Positions 44,771 through 54,766 of a DNA stretch of 64,000 nt are shown piece by piece (within the stretch, counting starts at the first letter, position 1; each line of letters opens with the position of its first letter). Where the stretch lies: positions 2,480,001 to 2,544,000 of the forward strand of contig NZ_CP137134.1 of NCBI RefSeq assembly GCF_033095785.1, read 5' to 3'. The position numbers and the translations under genes were made by a program. This DNA is from Nitrosospira sp. Is2 (GTDB lineage: Bacteria; Pseudomonadota; Gammaproteobacteria; Burkholderiales; Nitrosomonadaceae). The notes under the pieces are model-generated. The model ran no database searches. It saw nothing but the letters and a program-made list of their open reading frames with translations, and was not told where the DNA came from.

Positions 44771-46795
44771 ATGACCCAACCCGTTTCTCTGCTTTTCGGC
44801 GTTCACGCTCATCAGCCGGTCGGCAATTTTCCCGAAGTGCTTGCAGATGCACACCAGCGTTGTTATAAGCCGTTTCTCGAAGTACTTTACCGCTACCCGC
44901 AATTCCGTTTTGCGTTGCACATTTCCGGCTGGCTTCTGGATTATCTGATCGACCACTATCCTGAAGACATCGCGCTGCTGCGCGAGATGGTAATACGGGA
45001 CCAAGTCGAGTTATTCGGCGCGGGTGATACAGAGCCGGTCCTTGCTGCGATTCCAAATCGCGATCGCATTGGCCAAATCGAGATGTTTTCGGACAAACTG
45101 GAAACGAAGCTGGGCAAGCGACCGGTTGGCGCGTGGTTAACCGAGCGCGTGTGGGAAGCAACGGTGGTTCCGGCGTTGGCAGATTGCGGAATCCGCTACG
45201 TGATCGTGGACGATTATCATTTTCTCTGCGCGGGCAAAACCGCGGCCGAGCTGAATGGCTATTTCACCACAGAGGAGGACGGGCGCGTACTCGATCTGTT
45301 TCCTATTTCGGAAGCTTTGCGTTACAGGTTGCCATTTTCTCCGGCGCACGAAGTGGTGGCCTACATCGAGTCCCAGGCTCACGCGAATGTGGGTGGGCGG
45401 GGTATAGCCGCTATTTATTTTGATGATATTGAGAAATTTGGCATCTGGCCGGAGACCTATCACTGGGTGTACGAAAAAGGCTGGCTGGATAATTTTATTC
45501 AGGGAATCCTCGCCTCTTCCGTGATCCGGACTCAGCACTATAGGGATTATCATATCGCCGAAAAAACAAGAGGCATTGTGTATCTGCCGACCACATCCTA
45601 TATCGAAATGAACGAGTGGACGCTTCCTGCCGAGCCCGCCAATATATATGCCAGCCTGGTGCGTCAGGCCAAGACGGCCGGATGGTATGAAGGCCAGAAG
45701 GCATTTCTTCGCGGCGGCATCTGGAAAAATTTCTTTTCCCGTTATCCTGAATCCAATTGGATGCATAAACGCATGCTGAGCCTTTCATCACGCCTTGCCC
45801 TGCTGCGGGAGCCAACGCATGACGAAATCATGAAGCGCAAGCTCTATGAGGCACAGGCAAATGATGCGTATTGGCACGGGTTGTTTGGCGGACTGTATCT
45901 ACCCCATCTGCGACGCGCGGTATTCAGGGCGCTGATTGAATTGGAGGCCATGCTCGACGCGTGCGAGATGCGCGCTGCACGATTCGTGGAAGATACCGAT
46001 CTGGACGGCATCGAGGAGTTGTATCTCCAGAACGGCCGTATCCAGGCGGTGCTGAAACTGGACGGTACCGGCAGTATCTGCGAACTGGATTCCTACGCGC
46101 TCAAGCATAATTTTGGCGATACGTTGAGGCGGCAGGTCGAGCATTATTATGAGCACCTTCATAGAAGCGGAAGCGGCTTCCAACATAATGGGGCAGGCAT
46201 TGCGTCGGCACACGAGAGAGTAAGTTTCAAGCATAAAATTGATGCCGCAGACCTGGAAGCTGACGATCATATGCGAAGTTTATTCGTTGACCGGCTGAAC
46301 GGCGGATTTATAACTTACCAGCATCCTGCAGGTCCTGCTGAAGGCCCAGGTTGGAGCGTCGGACTATTATCGGAGTCCGTGCTGAAAAACATCGAGCTTG
46401 CCGGTAACGGGGTATACGTATCGTATCGTTTTCTCCCCCGGGCCAGTGGTGTATTCAGCACCGAAATCAATATAGCGATGCCCAGTTGCGACGGATGGGG
46501 CGGACGCTATATCCACGATGGCGCGATTCTTTGCGGTTTTGGACAACTGCTTGAACTCTCGGCCATGACCGACCTGACCCTGGATGATAATGTGCTCGGG
46601 GGCAGCGTAAAGCTGAAGATTTCATCCCCAGTGGCGTTAATCGCACAACCATGCTATTCGGTGTCACAGTCTGAAGGCGGGTTTGAAAAAATCATGCAGG
46701 CGGTTACTCTCACGCTGGAGTGGGCGTTGAGGATGGATGAAGTGGTGGTTTCGCTCGAAATCAGCGGGGGGCAGGGCATCACAATCGCTGCCTGA
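44771..46795 (+). CDS. GH57 4-alpha-glucanotransferase/amylase
   Basis: A 674-residue GH57 protein of the type with C-terminal DUF1925/DUF1926-like beta domains, as in archaeal 4-alpha-glucanotransferases. First motif GVHAHQPVGNFPEV near residue 9; others are GAWLTERVWE, YVIVDDYHFLC and YFDDIEKFGIWP (catalytic Asp region). ATG 44771 is used rather than the TTG three bases upstream. It probably transfers or hydrolyses maltodextrins in the cytoplasm and works with GlgP. It follows the other GH57 gene after 269 bp containing a tandem repeat. Confidence 0.9.
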   Translation: MTQPVSLLFGVHAHQPVGNFPEVLADAHQRCYKPFLEVLYRYPQFRFALHISGWLLDYLIDHYPEDIALLREMVIRDQVELFGAGDTEPVLAAIPNRDRIGQIEMFSDKLETKLGKRPVGAWLTERVWEATVVPALADCGIRYVIVDDYHFLCAGKTAAELNGYFTTEEDGRVLDLFPISEALRYRLPFSPAHEVVAYIESQAHANVGGRGIAAIYFDDIEKFGIWPETYHWVYEKGWLDNFIQGILASSVIRTQHYRDYHIAEKTRGIVYLPTTSYIEMNEWTLPAEPANIYASLVRQAKTAGWYEGQKAFLRGGIWKNFFSRYPESNWMHKRMLSLSSRLALLREPTHDEIMKRKLYEAQANDAYWHGLFGGLYLPHLRRAVFRALIELEAMLDACEMRAARFVEDTDLDGIEELYLQNGRIQAVLKLDGTGSICELDSYALKHNFGDTLRRQVEHYYEHLHRSGSGFQHNGAGIASAHERVSFKHKIDAADLEADDHMRSLFVDRLNGGFITYQHPAGPAEGPGWSVGLLSESVLKNIELAGNGVYVSYRFLPRASGVFSTEINIAMPSCDGWGGRYIHDGAILCGFGQLLELSAMTDLTLDDNVLGGSVKLKISSPVALIAQPCYSVSQSEGGFEKIMQAVTLTLEWALRMDEVVVSLEISGGQGITIAA

Positions 46796-46969
46796 TTCTG
46801 AAGCAGGATATTATCGACTTCATGTTGGGAACCACCGGCTTTACTACAGCCTAAAGCGGATGAGCGCATGGCATCCACGGCAGCCTGTGGTGGTCGTAGA
46901 GTTATAGCGGCGCCTATAAAATTTCTGGTAAAATCGCAAATTCTCAAAAGAGCTCAGCAAGGATCTGTC

Positions 46970-47293
46970 ATGACTTACGTAGTAACTGAAAGTTGTATCA
47001 AATGCAAATACACTGATTGTGTGGATGTGTGCCCGGTGGATTGTTTCCGCGAAGGGCCCAATTTTCTGGTGATTGATCCTGATGAATGCATAGATTGCAC
47101 CCTGTGCGTGGCTGAGTGTCCAGTGGAGGCTATTTTCTCCGAAGATGATGTGCCGGCAGACCAGCAGCATTTTACCGCTCTGAACGCGGAGCTATCGAAA
47201 GCGTGGAAGCCCATTATCGAGAAAAAGGACGCTCTGCCCGAAGCTGATGATTGGGCTAAAGTATCAGGCAAGCTCGAACAGCTGGAGCGCTGA
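46970..47293 (+). CDS. fdxA: 7Fe ferredoxin (FdxA type)
   Basis: A 107-residue bacterial ferredoxin with [3Fe-4S] and [4Fe-4S] clusters. Cysteine pattern: CIKCKYTDCVDVCPVDCF at residues 9-25 and CIDCTLCVAECP near residue 39, the Azotobacter FdI/FdxA arrangement, with the usual charged C-terminal tail. ATG 46970 follows AAGGA; the open frame to 46868 is not used. It lies upstream of the AddB-like gene, and the two frames nearly meet. Confidence 0.95.
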   Translation: MTYVVTESCIKCKYTDCVDVCPVDCFREGPNFLVIDPDECIDCTLCVAECPVEAIFSEDDVPADQQHFTALNAELSKAWKPIIEKKDALPEADDWAKVSGKLEQLER

Positions 47294-47318
47294 CCGGACA
47301 GCGGTGGCTTGTCGCCGC

Positions 47319-50084
47319 GTGTGTTCCATTCTGAATTTTCCAAAAGTCCCCCCTACCGACGTTTTTGCGCACCTTGCCGCCGGCTTGAAAGCCGGCGTTA
47401 CGGTCATTACCCCCAATCGACGACTCGCGATAGCGCTTAAGCGCGAGTTTGACGGGTTCCAGGCTGCAAAAGGGATATCCGTCTGGGATTCCGCTGACAT
47501 CCTCCCGATCTCCGCCTTCATGCTCCGCATCTATGAGGATGCGCTTTACTCCGATCAAGGAAATTTCGTCCCGACGCTCCTGACACCTGCCCAGCAGCAA
47601 GTGCTATGGGAGAACGTCATCTCAAATTCGGATGAGGGCGCGGCGTTGCTGTCGGTCGCAGAAACCGCGCGACTTGCTTGCGAGGCATGGGACGCTGCGC
47701 ATGAGTGGCAGCTTATTTCCAGGCTTCGGAACTTCCCGCACAACGAAGACGGCAAGGCCTTTCAGAAGTGGTCCGAGCGCTATGTAAAGGTTACCGGTGG
47801 TAGGCGACAAATAGACCATGCGCAGCTTGGCGATCTAGTCACAGGCTTGTGTGCGAACACAGATGTCAGCAAGCCCAAACGTTTGATCTGCTATGGATTT
47901 GATATCGTTGCGCCACAACAGGCGCGGCTGTTGGCCGGTCTGGCCGAGGCCGGTTGTGAAGTGGTGCTGTCACGACCTGAACCTCAGCTACAGTTGCAAA
48001 ACCCCGATTTGCGACGCATGGAAAGTGCAGATCGCAACGACGAGGTTTATCACGCAGCGGTATGGGCGCGCGCACGCGTCGAGGCCAATGGCTCTGCCCG
48101 CGTCGCAATTGTGGTCCCCGCTTTCTCTGAATATAGAAGCATCATCATGCGCGTCTTCAGGTCCGTAATGGACCCCGATGTACGCCGATCCCTGCCTGGG
48201 GTCTCGAGGCCAACGTTACCGTTCAACGCATCGCTCGGTCAAACCCTTCTCTCCTATCCGCTCGTCAGTGCTGCATTCCTGATACTCGAACTTGGCGGAG
48301 GCGAAATTGAATTCGAACGGGCAAGTCTGCTGCTCAGATCGCCGTTCCTGGGTGGCGGGGAGACTGAAATGGGTTCTCGCGCCCGACTCGATACGCGCCT
48401 GCGCAAACGTTCCGAGCCCTCCCTTACGCTTGAAGCACTGCTCACCCTGCTTGAACTGGAGGATGCGCATAAACATTGCCCGATACTGGGGCAGAATTTA
48501 TCAGCCTATGCACAGTTCCGTAAAGCATATCTTTCAGGCTCCCAGGCACCTTCCCAACTCGCCAGGGCGATTTCGGAAGCGCTACGGATGGCGGGATTTC
48601 CCGGCGAACGCGAACTCGATTCCGCTGAATATCAGACGTTGAAAAAATGGCAGGAAGTGCTGGCAAACTTCGCCAGCCTCGACCTGGTATTGTCTCGCAC
48701 CAGCTACAGGGCAGGGATATCTCGCCTGCGTCGCATGACAAGCGAGACAATGTTCCAGCCCGAGACGCCCGATGTCCCTATCCAGGTACTTGGCGTTCTG
48801 GAAGCTGCCGGGATGGCCTTCGACCATCTCTGGGTCATGGGTTTATCGGCTGAATTCTGGCCGCCACAACCACGTCCGAACCCGTTTCTCCCCGTCGAAT
48901 TACAACGTGCTGCCGAGTTACCGCAAGGTTCTGCGGTTGCATCGCTCGCGCTAGCGAGCCGGCTTACCAATGCATGGTTCTTGTCCGCGAACGAGGTTGT
49001 TCTGAGTCACCCGCGACACGTCGGGGGATCAGATGCCCGGGACACTCCACCCAGCCCGTTGGTGGCCGATATCGCGATTGGCGAGCTTGTGTTACCTGAT
49101 TATCCCGATTACGGCCGGCTTATTCACCACGCGCGGCGGCTGGAATGTATAGAAGACCACACCGCGCCAGCACTCGACCAGTCGCAAAGCGGAATTGGCG
49201 TGGCTGGAGGCATGGCGGTAATAAAAGATTACGCCACCTGCCCGTTCCGTGCATTGGCCTTGCATCGTTTCGGCGTTGAACGAATTCGTGCGCCTTGTGC
49301 AGGACTCAACGCGATGGAGCGCGGCACATTGGTCCATCACATACTCGCCCAGGTATGGGGGCAACTCAAGACTAAAAGCGGTCTCGATTCCATCAGTGAG
49401 AAAGATCTTGAATCGATACTCATGCATGCCGCGACAGAGGCGGTGGCCCGTATCCAACGGCAGCGCCCCGGGCTTTTGTCCGGCCGATTCGCAGAGATAG
49501 AGCAAAGGCGGCTTCTACGCTTGGCGCTGGGATGGCTGGAGGAGGATAAAAAGCGCAGTGGCTTCGCGGTAATAGCAATCGAGGAGAAGCGCCGGGTCCA
49601 AATCGGCGAGCTTTCGTTGACCACGCGCCTGGATCGAGTCGACGAACTCGATGATGGGCGGCGCATTATTATCGATTACAAAACGAACGCACCTTCCGTA
49701 GCCACGATGCTTGGCGAACGGCCAGAGGAACCGCAACTGCCGTTATATCTCGTCACGGCCGAACCCGAGGCCGTAGCCGTGGCGTTTGCACAGGTGAAGG
49801 CCGGCGATATGTGCTTCACGGCAGTTGCCCGCGATAGCGATCTGCTGCCGAGGGGAAAGGCTTTGGGCGAGTCCCGCTACCGCGAACGGTACAGCTCATG
49901 GGAAGACCTTGTTGCTGCCTGGCGTACCAATCTTGATCGTATCGCGGCGGGTTTCGTCAGCGGGCGCGCGGAAATCGAGCCTCGAAAATATCCCGATACC
50001 TGTCGCAATTGTGATGCAAGACCCGTATGCCGGGTCTACGAGCGTATGGAGAGCGGTATTGCCGACGAGGGGGACAAAAAGTGA
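47319..50084 (+). CDS. AddB-like PD-(D/E)XK nuclease/inactivated helicase
   Basis: A protein of about 921 residues (GTG start at 47319 chosen; the frame is open to 47247 and the exact start is uncertain). It resembles the AddB/RexB-like partner of two-subunit RecBCD-type enzymes. The C-terminal nuclease has IIIDYKTNAP with Q-x3-Y-type QLPLYLV, and the four cysteines of an AddB-type [4Fe-4S] staple: one in KDYATCPFRAL and three in CRNCDARPVC. No intact Walker A is seen near the N-terminus (ITPNRRLAIALK instead). The next gene overlaps by GTGA. The pair probably processes DNA double-strand ends. Confidence 0.87.
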   Translation: MCSILNFPKVPPTDVFAHLAAGLKAGVTVITPNRRLAIALKREFDGFQAAKGISVWDSADILPISAFMLRIYEDALYSDQGNFVPTLLTPAQQQVLWENVISNSDEGAALLSVAETARLACEAWDAAHEWQLISRLRNFPHNEDGKAFQKWSERYVKVTGGRRQIDHAQLGDLVTGLCANTDVSKPKRLICYGFDIVAPQQARLLAGLAEAGCEVVLSRPEPQLQLQNPDLRRMESADRNDEVYHAAVWARARVEANGSARVAIVVPAFSEYRSIIMRVFRSVMDPDVRRSLPGVSRPTLPFNASLGQTLLSYPLVSAAFLILELGGGEIEFERASLLLRSPFLGGGETEMGSRARLDTRLRKRSEPSLTLEALLTLLELEDAHKHCPILGQNLSAYAQFRKAYLSGSQAPSQLARAISEALRMAGFPGERELDSAEYQTLKKWQEVLANFASLDLVLSRTSYRAGISRLRRMTSETMFQPETPDVPIQVLGVLEAAGMAFDHLWVMGLSAEFWPPQPRPNPFLPVELQRAAELPQGSAVASLALASRLTNAWFLSANEVVLSHPRHVGGSDARDTPPSPLVADIAIGELVLPDYPDYGRLIHHARRLECIEDHTAPALDQSQSGIGVAGGMAVIKDYATCPFRALALHRFGVERIRAPCAGLNAMERGTLVHHILAQVWGQLKTKSGLDSISEKDLESILMHAATEAVARIQRQRPGLLSGRFAEIEQRRLLRLALGWLEEDKKRSGFAVIAIEEKRRVQIGELSLTTRLDRVDELDDGRRIIIDYKTNAPSVATMLGERPEEPQLPLYLVTAEPEAVAVAFAQVKAGDMCFTAVARDSDLLPRGKALGESRYRERYSSWEDLVAAWRTNLDRIAAGFVSGRAEIEPRKYPDTCRNCDARPVCRVYERMESGIADEGDKK

Positions 50085-53000
50085 GTCGCGAATTGCCCAT
50101 GTCCGGAAATGCAGATGCAAACGCGCCAAACCTCGATCCGCCGGACCTGGACGAACGTCTCCGTGTCCTCGATACTGCCCAGTCTTTTATTGTTCAGGCG
50201 CCCGCCGGTTCGGGAAAGACCGGGCTTTTGATTCAGCGCTATCTCAGCCTGCTTGCATGCGTCAATGAACCTGAGGAAATTGTTGCGATTACATTCACGC
50301 GCAAGGCTGCTGCGGAGATGCGCGAGCGCCTGATGAGGGCGCTTATTCAGGCGGCCGGCGCCCCCCACCCGGGCAAAATTGCTGAAACCCGACATGAAGG
50401 AACCACGCGGGAATTGGCAAGCGCGGCTCTTCATCGCGACATTCTGGCTGGCTGGCATATTCTCGATAACCCTGCTCGACTGCGTATTCAGACGTTCGAT
50501 TCATTGTGCGCCTCGCTGACACGTCAAATGCCCATACTGTCCGGATTCGGCTCGCAACCAGAAACCGTGGAGGACGCGTCCGACCTTTACCGCGAGGCTG
50601 CACGTTCGACTATACGTCTTGTCGAGGGCGGGGACGACGTGGCGCGGGATGTCGAACGCTTGCTCGAGCATCTCGATAACGACGTCGAGCGTCTCGAAAC
50701 ACTCCTCATCGGAATGCTGGCCCAACGCGACCACTGGCTGCGCCATATTCATAGCAAGGATCGGGATGAGTTGGAAGCGGCGTTGAGGAATACGCGATAC
50801 GAAGCGCTCAAGCGCTTGTGCGGGCTATATCCTGCCGCGGCCCGGGATGAACTGATCGCGCTGATACGGTATGCGGCGAGTAACCTCAGCGCCATCGGCA
50901 GCGATTCGGCCATCGTTGCGTATGAGCAATGCGGCGACCCGACGGGATTTCCCGGCAATGACGAGCAGGATGTTCGCTGCTGGGAGGCCATTGCCACCCT
51001 GTTGCTTACAAAAGATGGGGGCTGGCGCAAGCAGTTTACCGAGAGGGAGGGCTTTCCCCCAGAGCCCAAGGCCAGGAAAATTATGGCTACGTCCTGGAAG
51101 GAGCGGGCGCGGGCGCTGGGTTCGCTGTTGGCGGAAAATGATAGTGGTTCGCTGTGCGAGGCGCTAAAGGACATTCTCCAGCTGCCTCCGTCCACTTACA
51201 CGGACGCGCAGTGGGACATCCTCCAATCGATCACGCGGCTCTTGCCACGGGCAGTTGCGCAGCTCAAGCTCGTGTTTCAATCTCTTAACCAGGTGGACTT
51301 TACCGAAGTGGCGCAAGGCGCGCTACGAGCGCTCGGCGATCTACACATGCCGACCGATCTTGCGCTTGCGCTCGATTATCGCATTCGACACTTACTGATA
51401 GATGAGTTCCAGGATACCTCGATCAGCCAATATGAGTTGCTCGAAAAGCTCACTTCCGGATGGGAGCCAGATGATGGCCGCAGCATGCTGGCGGTAGGAG
51501 ACCCCATGCAATCCATCTATCGTTTTCGCGAGGCTGAGGTCGGTTTGTTTCTTCGCGCCCGTGCGGCGGGAATTGGAAATGTCACGTTGCAGCCGGTCAC
51601 TCTTTCCGCCAATTTTCGGTCCCAACGAGGGATAGTGGATTGGGTGAACGCCACCTTCTCTCAGGTAATGCCAAGGCGAGAGAATATAACTATCGGGGCG
51701 GTATCCTACACGGAATCCGTTGCAACGAACCGCCTGCTATCGGGTTCTGCGGTCAGCTTACACCCTTTTATTAATGATGACCGCGCTGCCGAGGCGAGCA
51801 GAGTGGTGGAGATTGCCGCGCAAGCTCGTGATCATTCCGCCACAACCACGGCAATTCTCGTGCGCAACCGCAGTCATCTTGTCGACATCATACTTCTGCT
51901 TAAAGAAGCCGGCTTGCGTTTTCGCGCAATTGAAATCGAGGGGTTGGGTCGCAGGCCGGTGGTTCAGGATCTGCTGGCGCTGACGCGGGCATTGGCGCAT
52001 CCAGCGGACCGTGCAGCTTGGCTGGCATTGCTGCGAGCCCCATGGTGCGGCCTCCTGCTGGCGGATATTCATGCGCTCGTTTCCTGGAATGCCGCCTTGA
52101 CTGTTGAGTGCAACGATGTGCCCCAAGAGGGAGACGAAAGCGCGCCAGAAAGAAACCTGGAGGCAGGCAATGGAACGGTATGGGAATGGCTTTCCGATGA
52201 CGCTCGGGTTGCCTCAATCTCTGCCGATGGGTATCAGCGGCTGCTGAGGACGCGCGAGGTGCTCCAAGCATGCATGGAGAATCGCTGCCGCCAATCGTTA
52301 CGTTCGACTGTTGAAGCGGCGTGGCTTGCGCTGGGGGGGCCTGCAGCTATTGAAGATCCGACCGATTTTGAAGACGCGGCCATTTATCTCGATTATCTCG
52401 AAAAACAAGAGGAGGCCGGCAGTATTCTTAGCCTGGCCGCGCTGGAGGAAGGGCTCGAGCGGCTGTTTGCCTTGCCGGACGTAAAAGCGGATGACAGGCT
52501 GCAGATCATGACCATCCATAAGGCGAAGGGACTTGAGTTTGATTGGGTAATCGTACCCGGGCTGGGCCGATCACCGCGCAGTAACGATAAGAAACTCTTC
52601 ATGTGGATGGAAACGGTACGGTCGATTTCGGCGGTGGGTAATGCAAATCGCAGTAACGATCTGCTGCTGGCGCCGATCCAGGAAACGGGAGCGGCCGAAG
52701 ATCGCACGTATTTGTGGCTGGAAAAACTTGAACGCGAAAAAGAGCGCCTGGAAGATGAACGGTTGCTCTACGTCGCCGCGACTCGCGCGAGGCAGCGTCT
52801 GCATCTGCTTGGCAGTACCAATGCCACCTCGGGAAAAGACGGAGGGCTGGAGCTAAAGCCGCCTCCCACTCGGGCCTTGTTAAGCAGGATTTGGGCATTG
52901 GTAGAGTCGGACTATGCGCAAGCCGCGGCGCAGGCGATGTCCTCAAGCTCATTGTTTAGGAGCAGTGGCGGGTCGGTCGCGGGAAATGCGGTCGATCAAT

Positions 53001-53650
53001 CATTGCGGCGCTTTGTGTCAGGTTGGGTATTACCGCCTCCGCCGCCGCCGGTACTATGGCTGGCCCGGCCGCAAGCCGCGCCGGCGCAGGGCAGCATCGA
53101 ATATTCCTGGGCGGGAGAAGCTGCGCGCCTTATCGGCAACGTCGTGCACCGCTGGCTACAACGTATCGCAACCGAAGGCATTGAAAAATGGGATGTGGCG
53201 CGCATCCGGGTTTTGCGAGATACTTTCAAAGGTCAGTTGGTCGCCTGCGGCATGGTCAACCATGGAAGCGATATGGATACGGCTATCGAACGTGTGATGA
53301 TGGCGCTCACCCACGCAGTGACTGATCCTCGCGGCCGATGGCTGCTCGGGGCGCAGCAGGGTGCCCACAGTGAGTTGCGTATGACTGCGATTTCCGGCGA
53401 GGAGTATTTTGATCATGTCATCGACCGTACTTTTCACGATATAAATGGACAACGCTGGGTCGTGGACTACAAGACCAGCAGTCACGAAGGGGCCGACGTC
53501 GAGGATTTTCTCAATCGCGAGCAAGAGCGCTATCGGTTTCAGCTCGATCGTTACGCGAACCTTATGCGCCTGCTCGACGGCCAGCCGGTAAGGCGTGGTT
53601 TGTACTTTCCGTTACTGAAGGGATGGCGGGAATGGGGCGATGACGTGTGA
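50081..53650 (+). CDS. AddA-like UvrD/RecB helicase-nuclease
   Basis: An SF1A helicase of 1189 residues with a fused C-terminal RecB nuclease. Motif I QAPAGSGKTGLLIQRY (near residue 40), Ia ITFTRKAAAEMRERL, II LIDEFQDTS, III VGDPMQSIYRFR, IV/V MTIHKAKGLEFDWVI, VI DERLLYVAATRARQRL, and the nuclease motif WVVDYKTSSHEG with Q-x3-Y (FQLDRY). GTG 50081 is chosen because GTGA overlaps the stop of the AddB-like gene. Together they would load RecA after resecting ends, the role of RecBCD or AddAB (inferred). Confidence 0.92.
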   Translation: MSRELPMSGNADANAPNLDPPDLDERLRVLDTAQSFIVQAPAGSGKTGLLIQRYLSLLACVNEPEEIVAITFTRKAAAEMRERLMRALIQAAGAPHPGKIAETRHEGTTRELASAALHRDILAGWHILDNPARLRIQTFDSLCASLTRQMPILSGFGSQPETVEDASDLYREAARSTIRLVEGGDDVARDVERLLEHLDNDVERLETLLIGMLAQRDHWLRHIHSKDRDELEAALRNTRYEALKRLCGLYPAAARDELIALIRYAASNLSAIGSDSAIVAYEQCGDPTGFPGNDEQDVRCWEAIATLLLTKDGGWRKQFTEREGFPPEPKARKIMATSWKERARALGSLLAENDSGSLCEALKDILQLPPSTYTDAQWDILQSITRLLPRAVAQLKLVFQSLNQVDFTEVAQGALRALGDLHMPTDLALALDYRIRHLLIDEFQDTSISQYELLEKLTSGWEPDDGRSMLAVGDPMQSIYRFREAEVGLFLRARAAGIGNVTLQPVTLSANFRSQRGIVDWVNATFSQVMPRRENITIGAVSYTESVATNRLLSGSAVSLHPFINDDRAAEASRVVEIAAQARDHSATTTAILVRNRSHLVDIILLLKEAGLRFRAIEIEGLGRRPVVQDLLALTRALAHPADRAAWLALLRAPWCGLLLADIHALVSWNAALTVECNDVPQEGDESAPERNLEAGNGTVWEWLSDDARVASISADGYQRLLRTREVLQACMENRCRQSLRSTVEAAWLALGGPAAIEDPTDFEDAAIYLDYLEKQEEAGSILSLAALEEGLERLFALPDVKADDRLQIMTIHKAKGLEFDWVIVPGLGRSPRSNDKKLFMWMETVRSISAVGNANRSNDLLLAPIQETGAAEDRTYLWLEKLEREKERLEDERLLYVAATRARQRLHLLGSTNATSGKDGGLELKPPPTRALLSRIWALVESDYAQAAAQAMSSSSLFRSSGGSVAGNAVDQSLRRFVSGWVLPPPPPPVLWLARPQAAPAQGSIEYSWAGEAARLIGNVVHRWLQRIATEGIEKWDVARIRVLRDTFKGQLVACGMVNHGSDMDTAIERVMMALTHAVTDPRGRWLLGAQQGAHSELRMTAISGEEYFDHVIDRTFHDINGQRWVVDYKTSSHEGADVEDFLNREQERYRFQLDRYANLMRLLDGQPVRRGLYFPLLKGWREWGDDV

Positions 53651-53684
53651 AAGTCAGCGTGCGCCCTTTTCTGATCGGAGGATT

Positions 53685-54680
53685 ATGCGATTTCTGATAG
53701 TTATGCTGGGCTTGCTTGCGCTTGCCGGATGTGCGTCAGCCTCGACAACTGCGCCATCGGCGCCACTGCGGCCGGAGATCGAGGCTTTTATCAGTGAGAT
53801 GGTGGAGCGACACGGGTTTACTCAGGCCGAGCTTGAGGTCACTCTTCGCATGGCACAGTTTCAGCCGGCGATTATCAAAGCGATTTCCCAACCGGCTACT
53901 TCGAAGCCGTGGTATGCATTTCGTCCTCTCCTCGTCAGCCAGCAGCGCGTGACAGATGGGGTTGCGTTCTGGAATAACCATGCTGCGACGCTGGAGCGGG
54001 CGCGTAGAGAGTTCGGCATCCCCGAAGAGATTGTCGCCGCAGTGATCGGGGTAGAAACAAACTATGGCGTGCAGAGCGGCAGACATCGCATTCTGGATGC
54101 GTTGACCACTTTAGCCTTCAATTATCCGAAGCGCGCGGGATTCTTTCGGGCCGAGCTGGAGCAGTATCTTTTGTTGAGCCGGGAACAGGGAATGGATGTG
54201 CTTAGCATCAAGGGGTCTTATGCCGGAGCCATCGGCATTCCGCAATTCATGCCCAGCAGTTACAGGCGGTACGCGGTTGATTTTGATAGTGATGGCAAAA
54301 TCGATTTATCCGGCAGCCCAGCGGACGCGATCGGCAGTGTGGCGAATTACCTGAAGAGCTATGGCTGGGAAGTTGATCAAGTTGCAGTCGTGCCGGCCCT
54401 GGTGAATGGCGCCGATTACCGCGAAGCCGTGTTCACAGGGACCAAGCCATTTTATACCTTAGTCGAACTGAGGGAGCGGGGGGTCATTCCCCGCGAGAAA
54501 TCTCCTGCTGATCTTCCGGCTACGTTGATCGAGTTGGAGAATAACGACGGAAACGAACACTGGCTGGGTTTCAATAATTTCTTCGTCATCACCCGTTACA
54601 ATCGCAGCGTGAATTATGCGATGTCGGTGTTGCAACTGGCCGATGAAATCCGGGCAGCAAGAAATTCAGATTCTCAGTAG
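53685..54680 (+). CDS. mltB: Lytic murein transglycosylase B
   Basis: A GH103/SLT-3 lipoprotein of 331 residues. The signal MRFLIVMLGLLALAGCA carries lipobox LAGC. The catalytic glutamate lies in VIGVETNYGVQSG near residue 125; GIPQFMPSSYRRYAVDFD and the calcium-like DFDSDGKIDL follow, then SVANYLKSYGW. It cleaves the glycan of peptidoglycan from the outer membrane. The start at 53685 has GGAGG upstream and lies 34 bp after the helicase gene. Confidence 0.95.
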   Translation: MRFLIVMLGLLALAGCASASTTAPSAPLRPEIEAFISEMVERHGFTQAELEVTLRMAQFQPAIIKAISQPATSKPWYAFRPLLVSQQRVTDGVAFWNNHAATLERARREFGIPEEIVAAVIGVETNYGVQSGRHRILDALTTLAFNYPKRAGFFRAELEQYLLLSREQGMDVLSIKGSYAGAIGIPQFMPSSYRRYAVDFDSDGKIDLSGSPADAIGSVANYLKSYGWEVDQVAVVPALVNGADYREAVFTGTKPFYTLVELRERGVIPREKSPADLPATLIELENNDGNEHWLGFNNFFVITRYNRSVNYAMSVLQLADEIRAARNSDSQ

Positions 54681-54703
54681 GCCCGAAACATCAACTTATC
54701 GCA

Positions 54704-54737
54704 AGCATCACGCTCGGTAACGCGCTGGCGTGATAAG
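54704..54737. terminator. Hairpin between convergent mltB and fbpC
   Basis: A stem ATCACGC (54707-54713)/GCGTGAT (54728-54734) with a 14-base loop, placed between two converging genes. No strong T-run on either side. Confidence 0.4.
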
Positions 54738-54766
54738 CAGAGGTCCCTTTTCGCCTTGGCTGCAAG

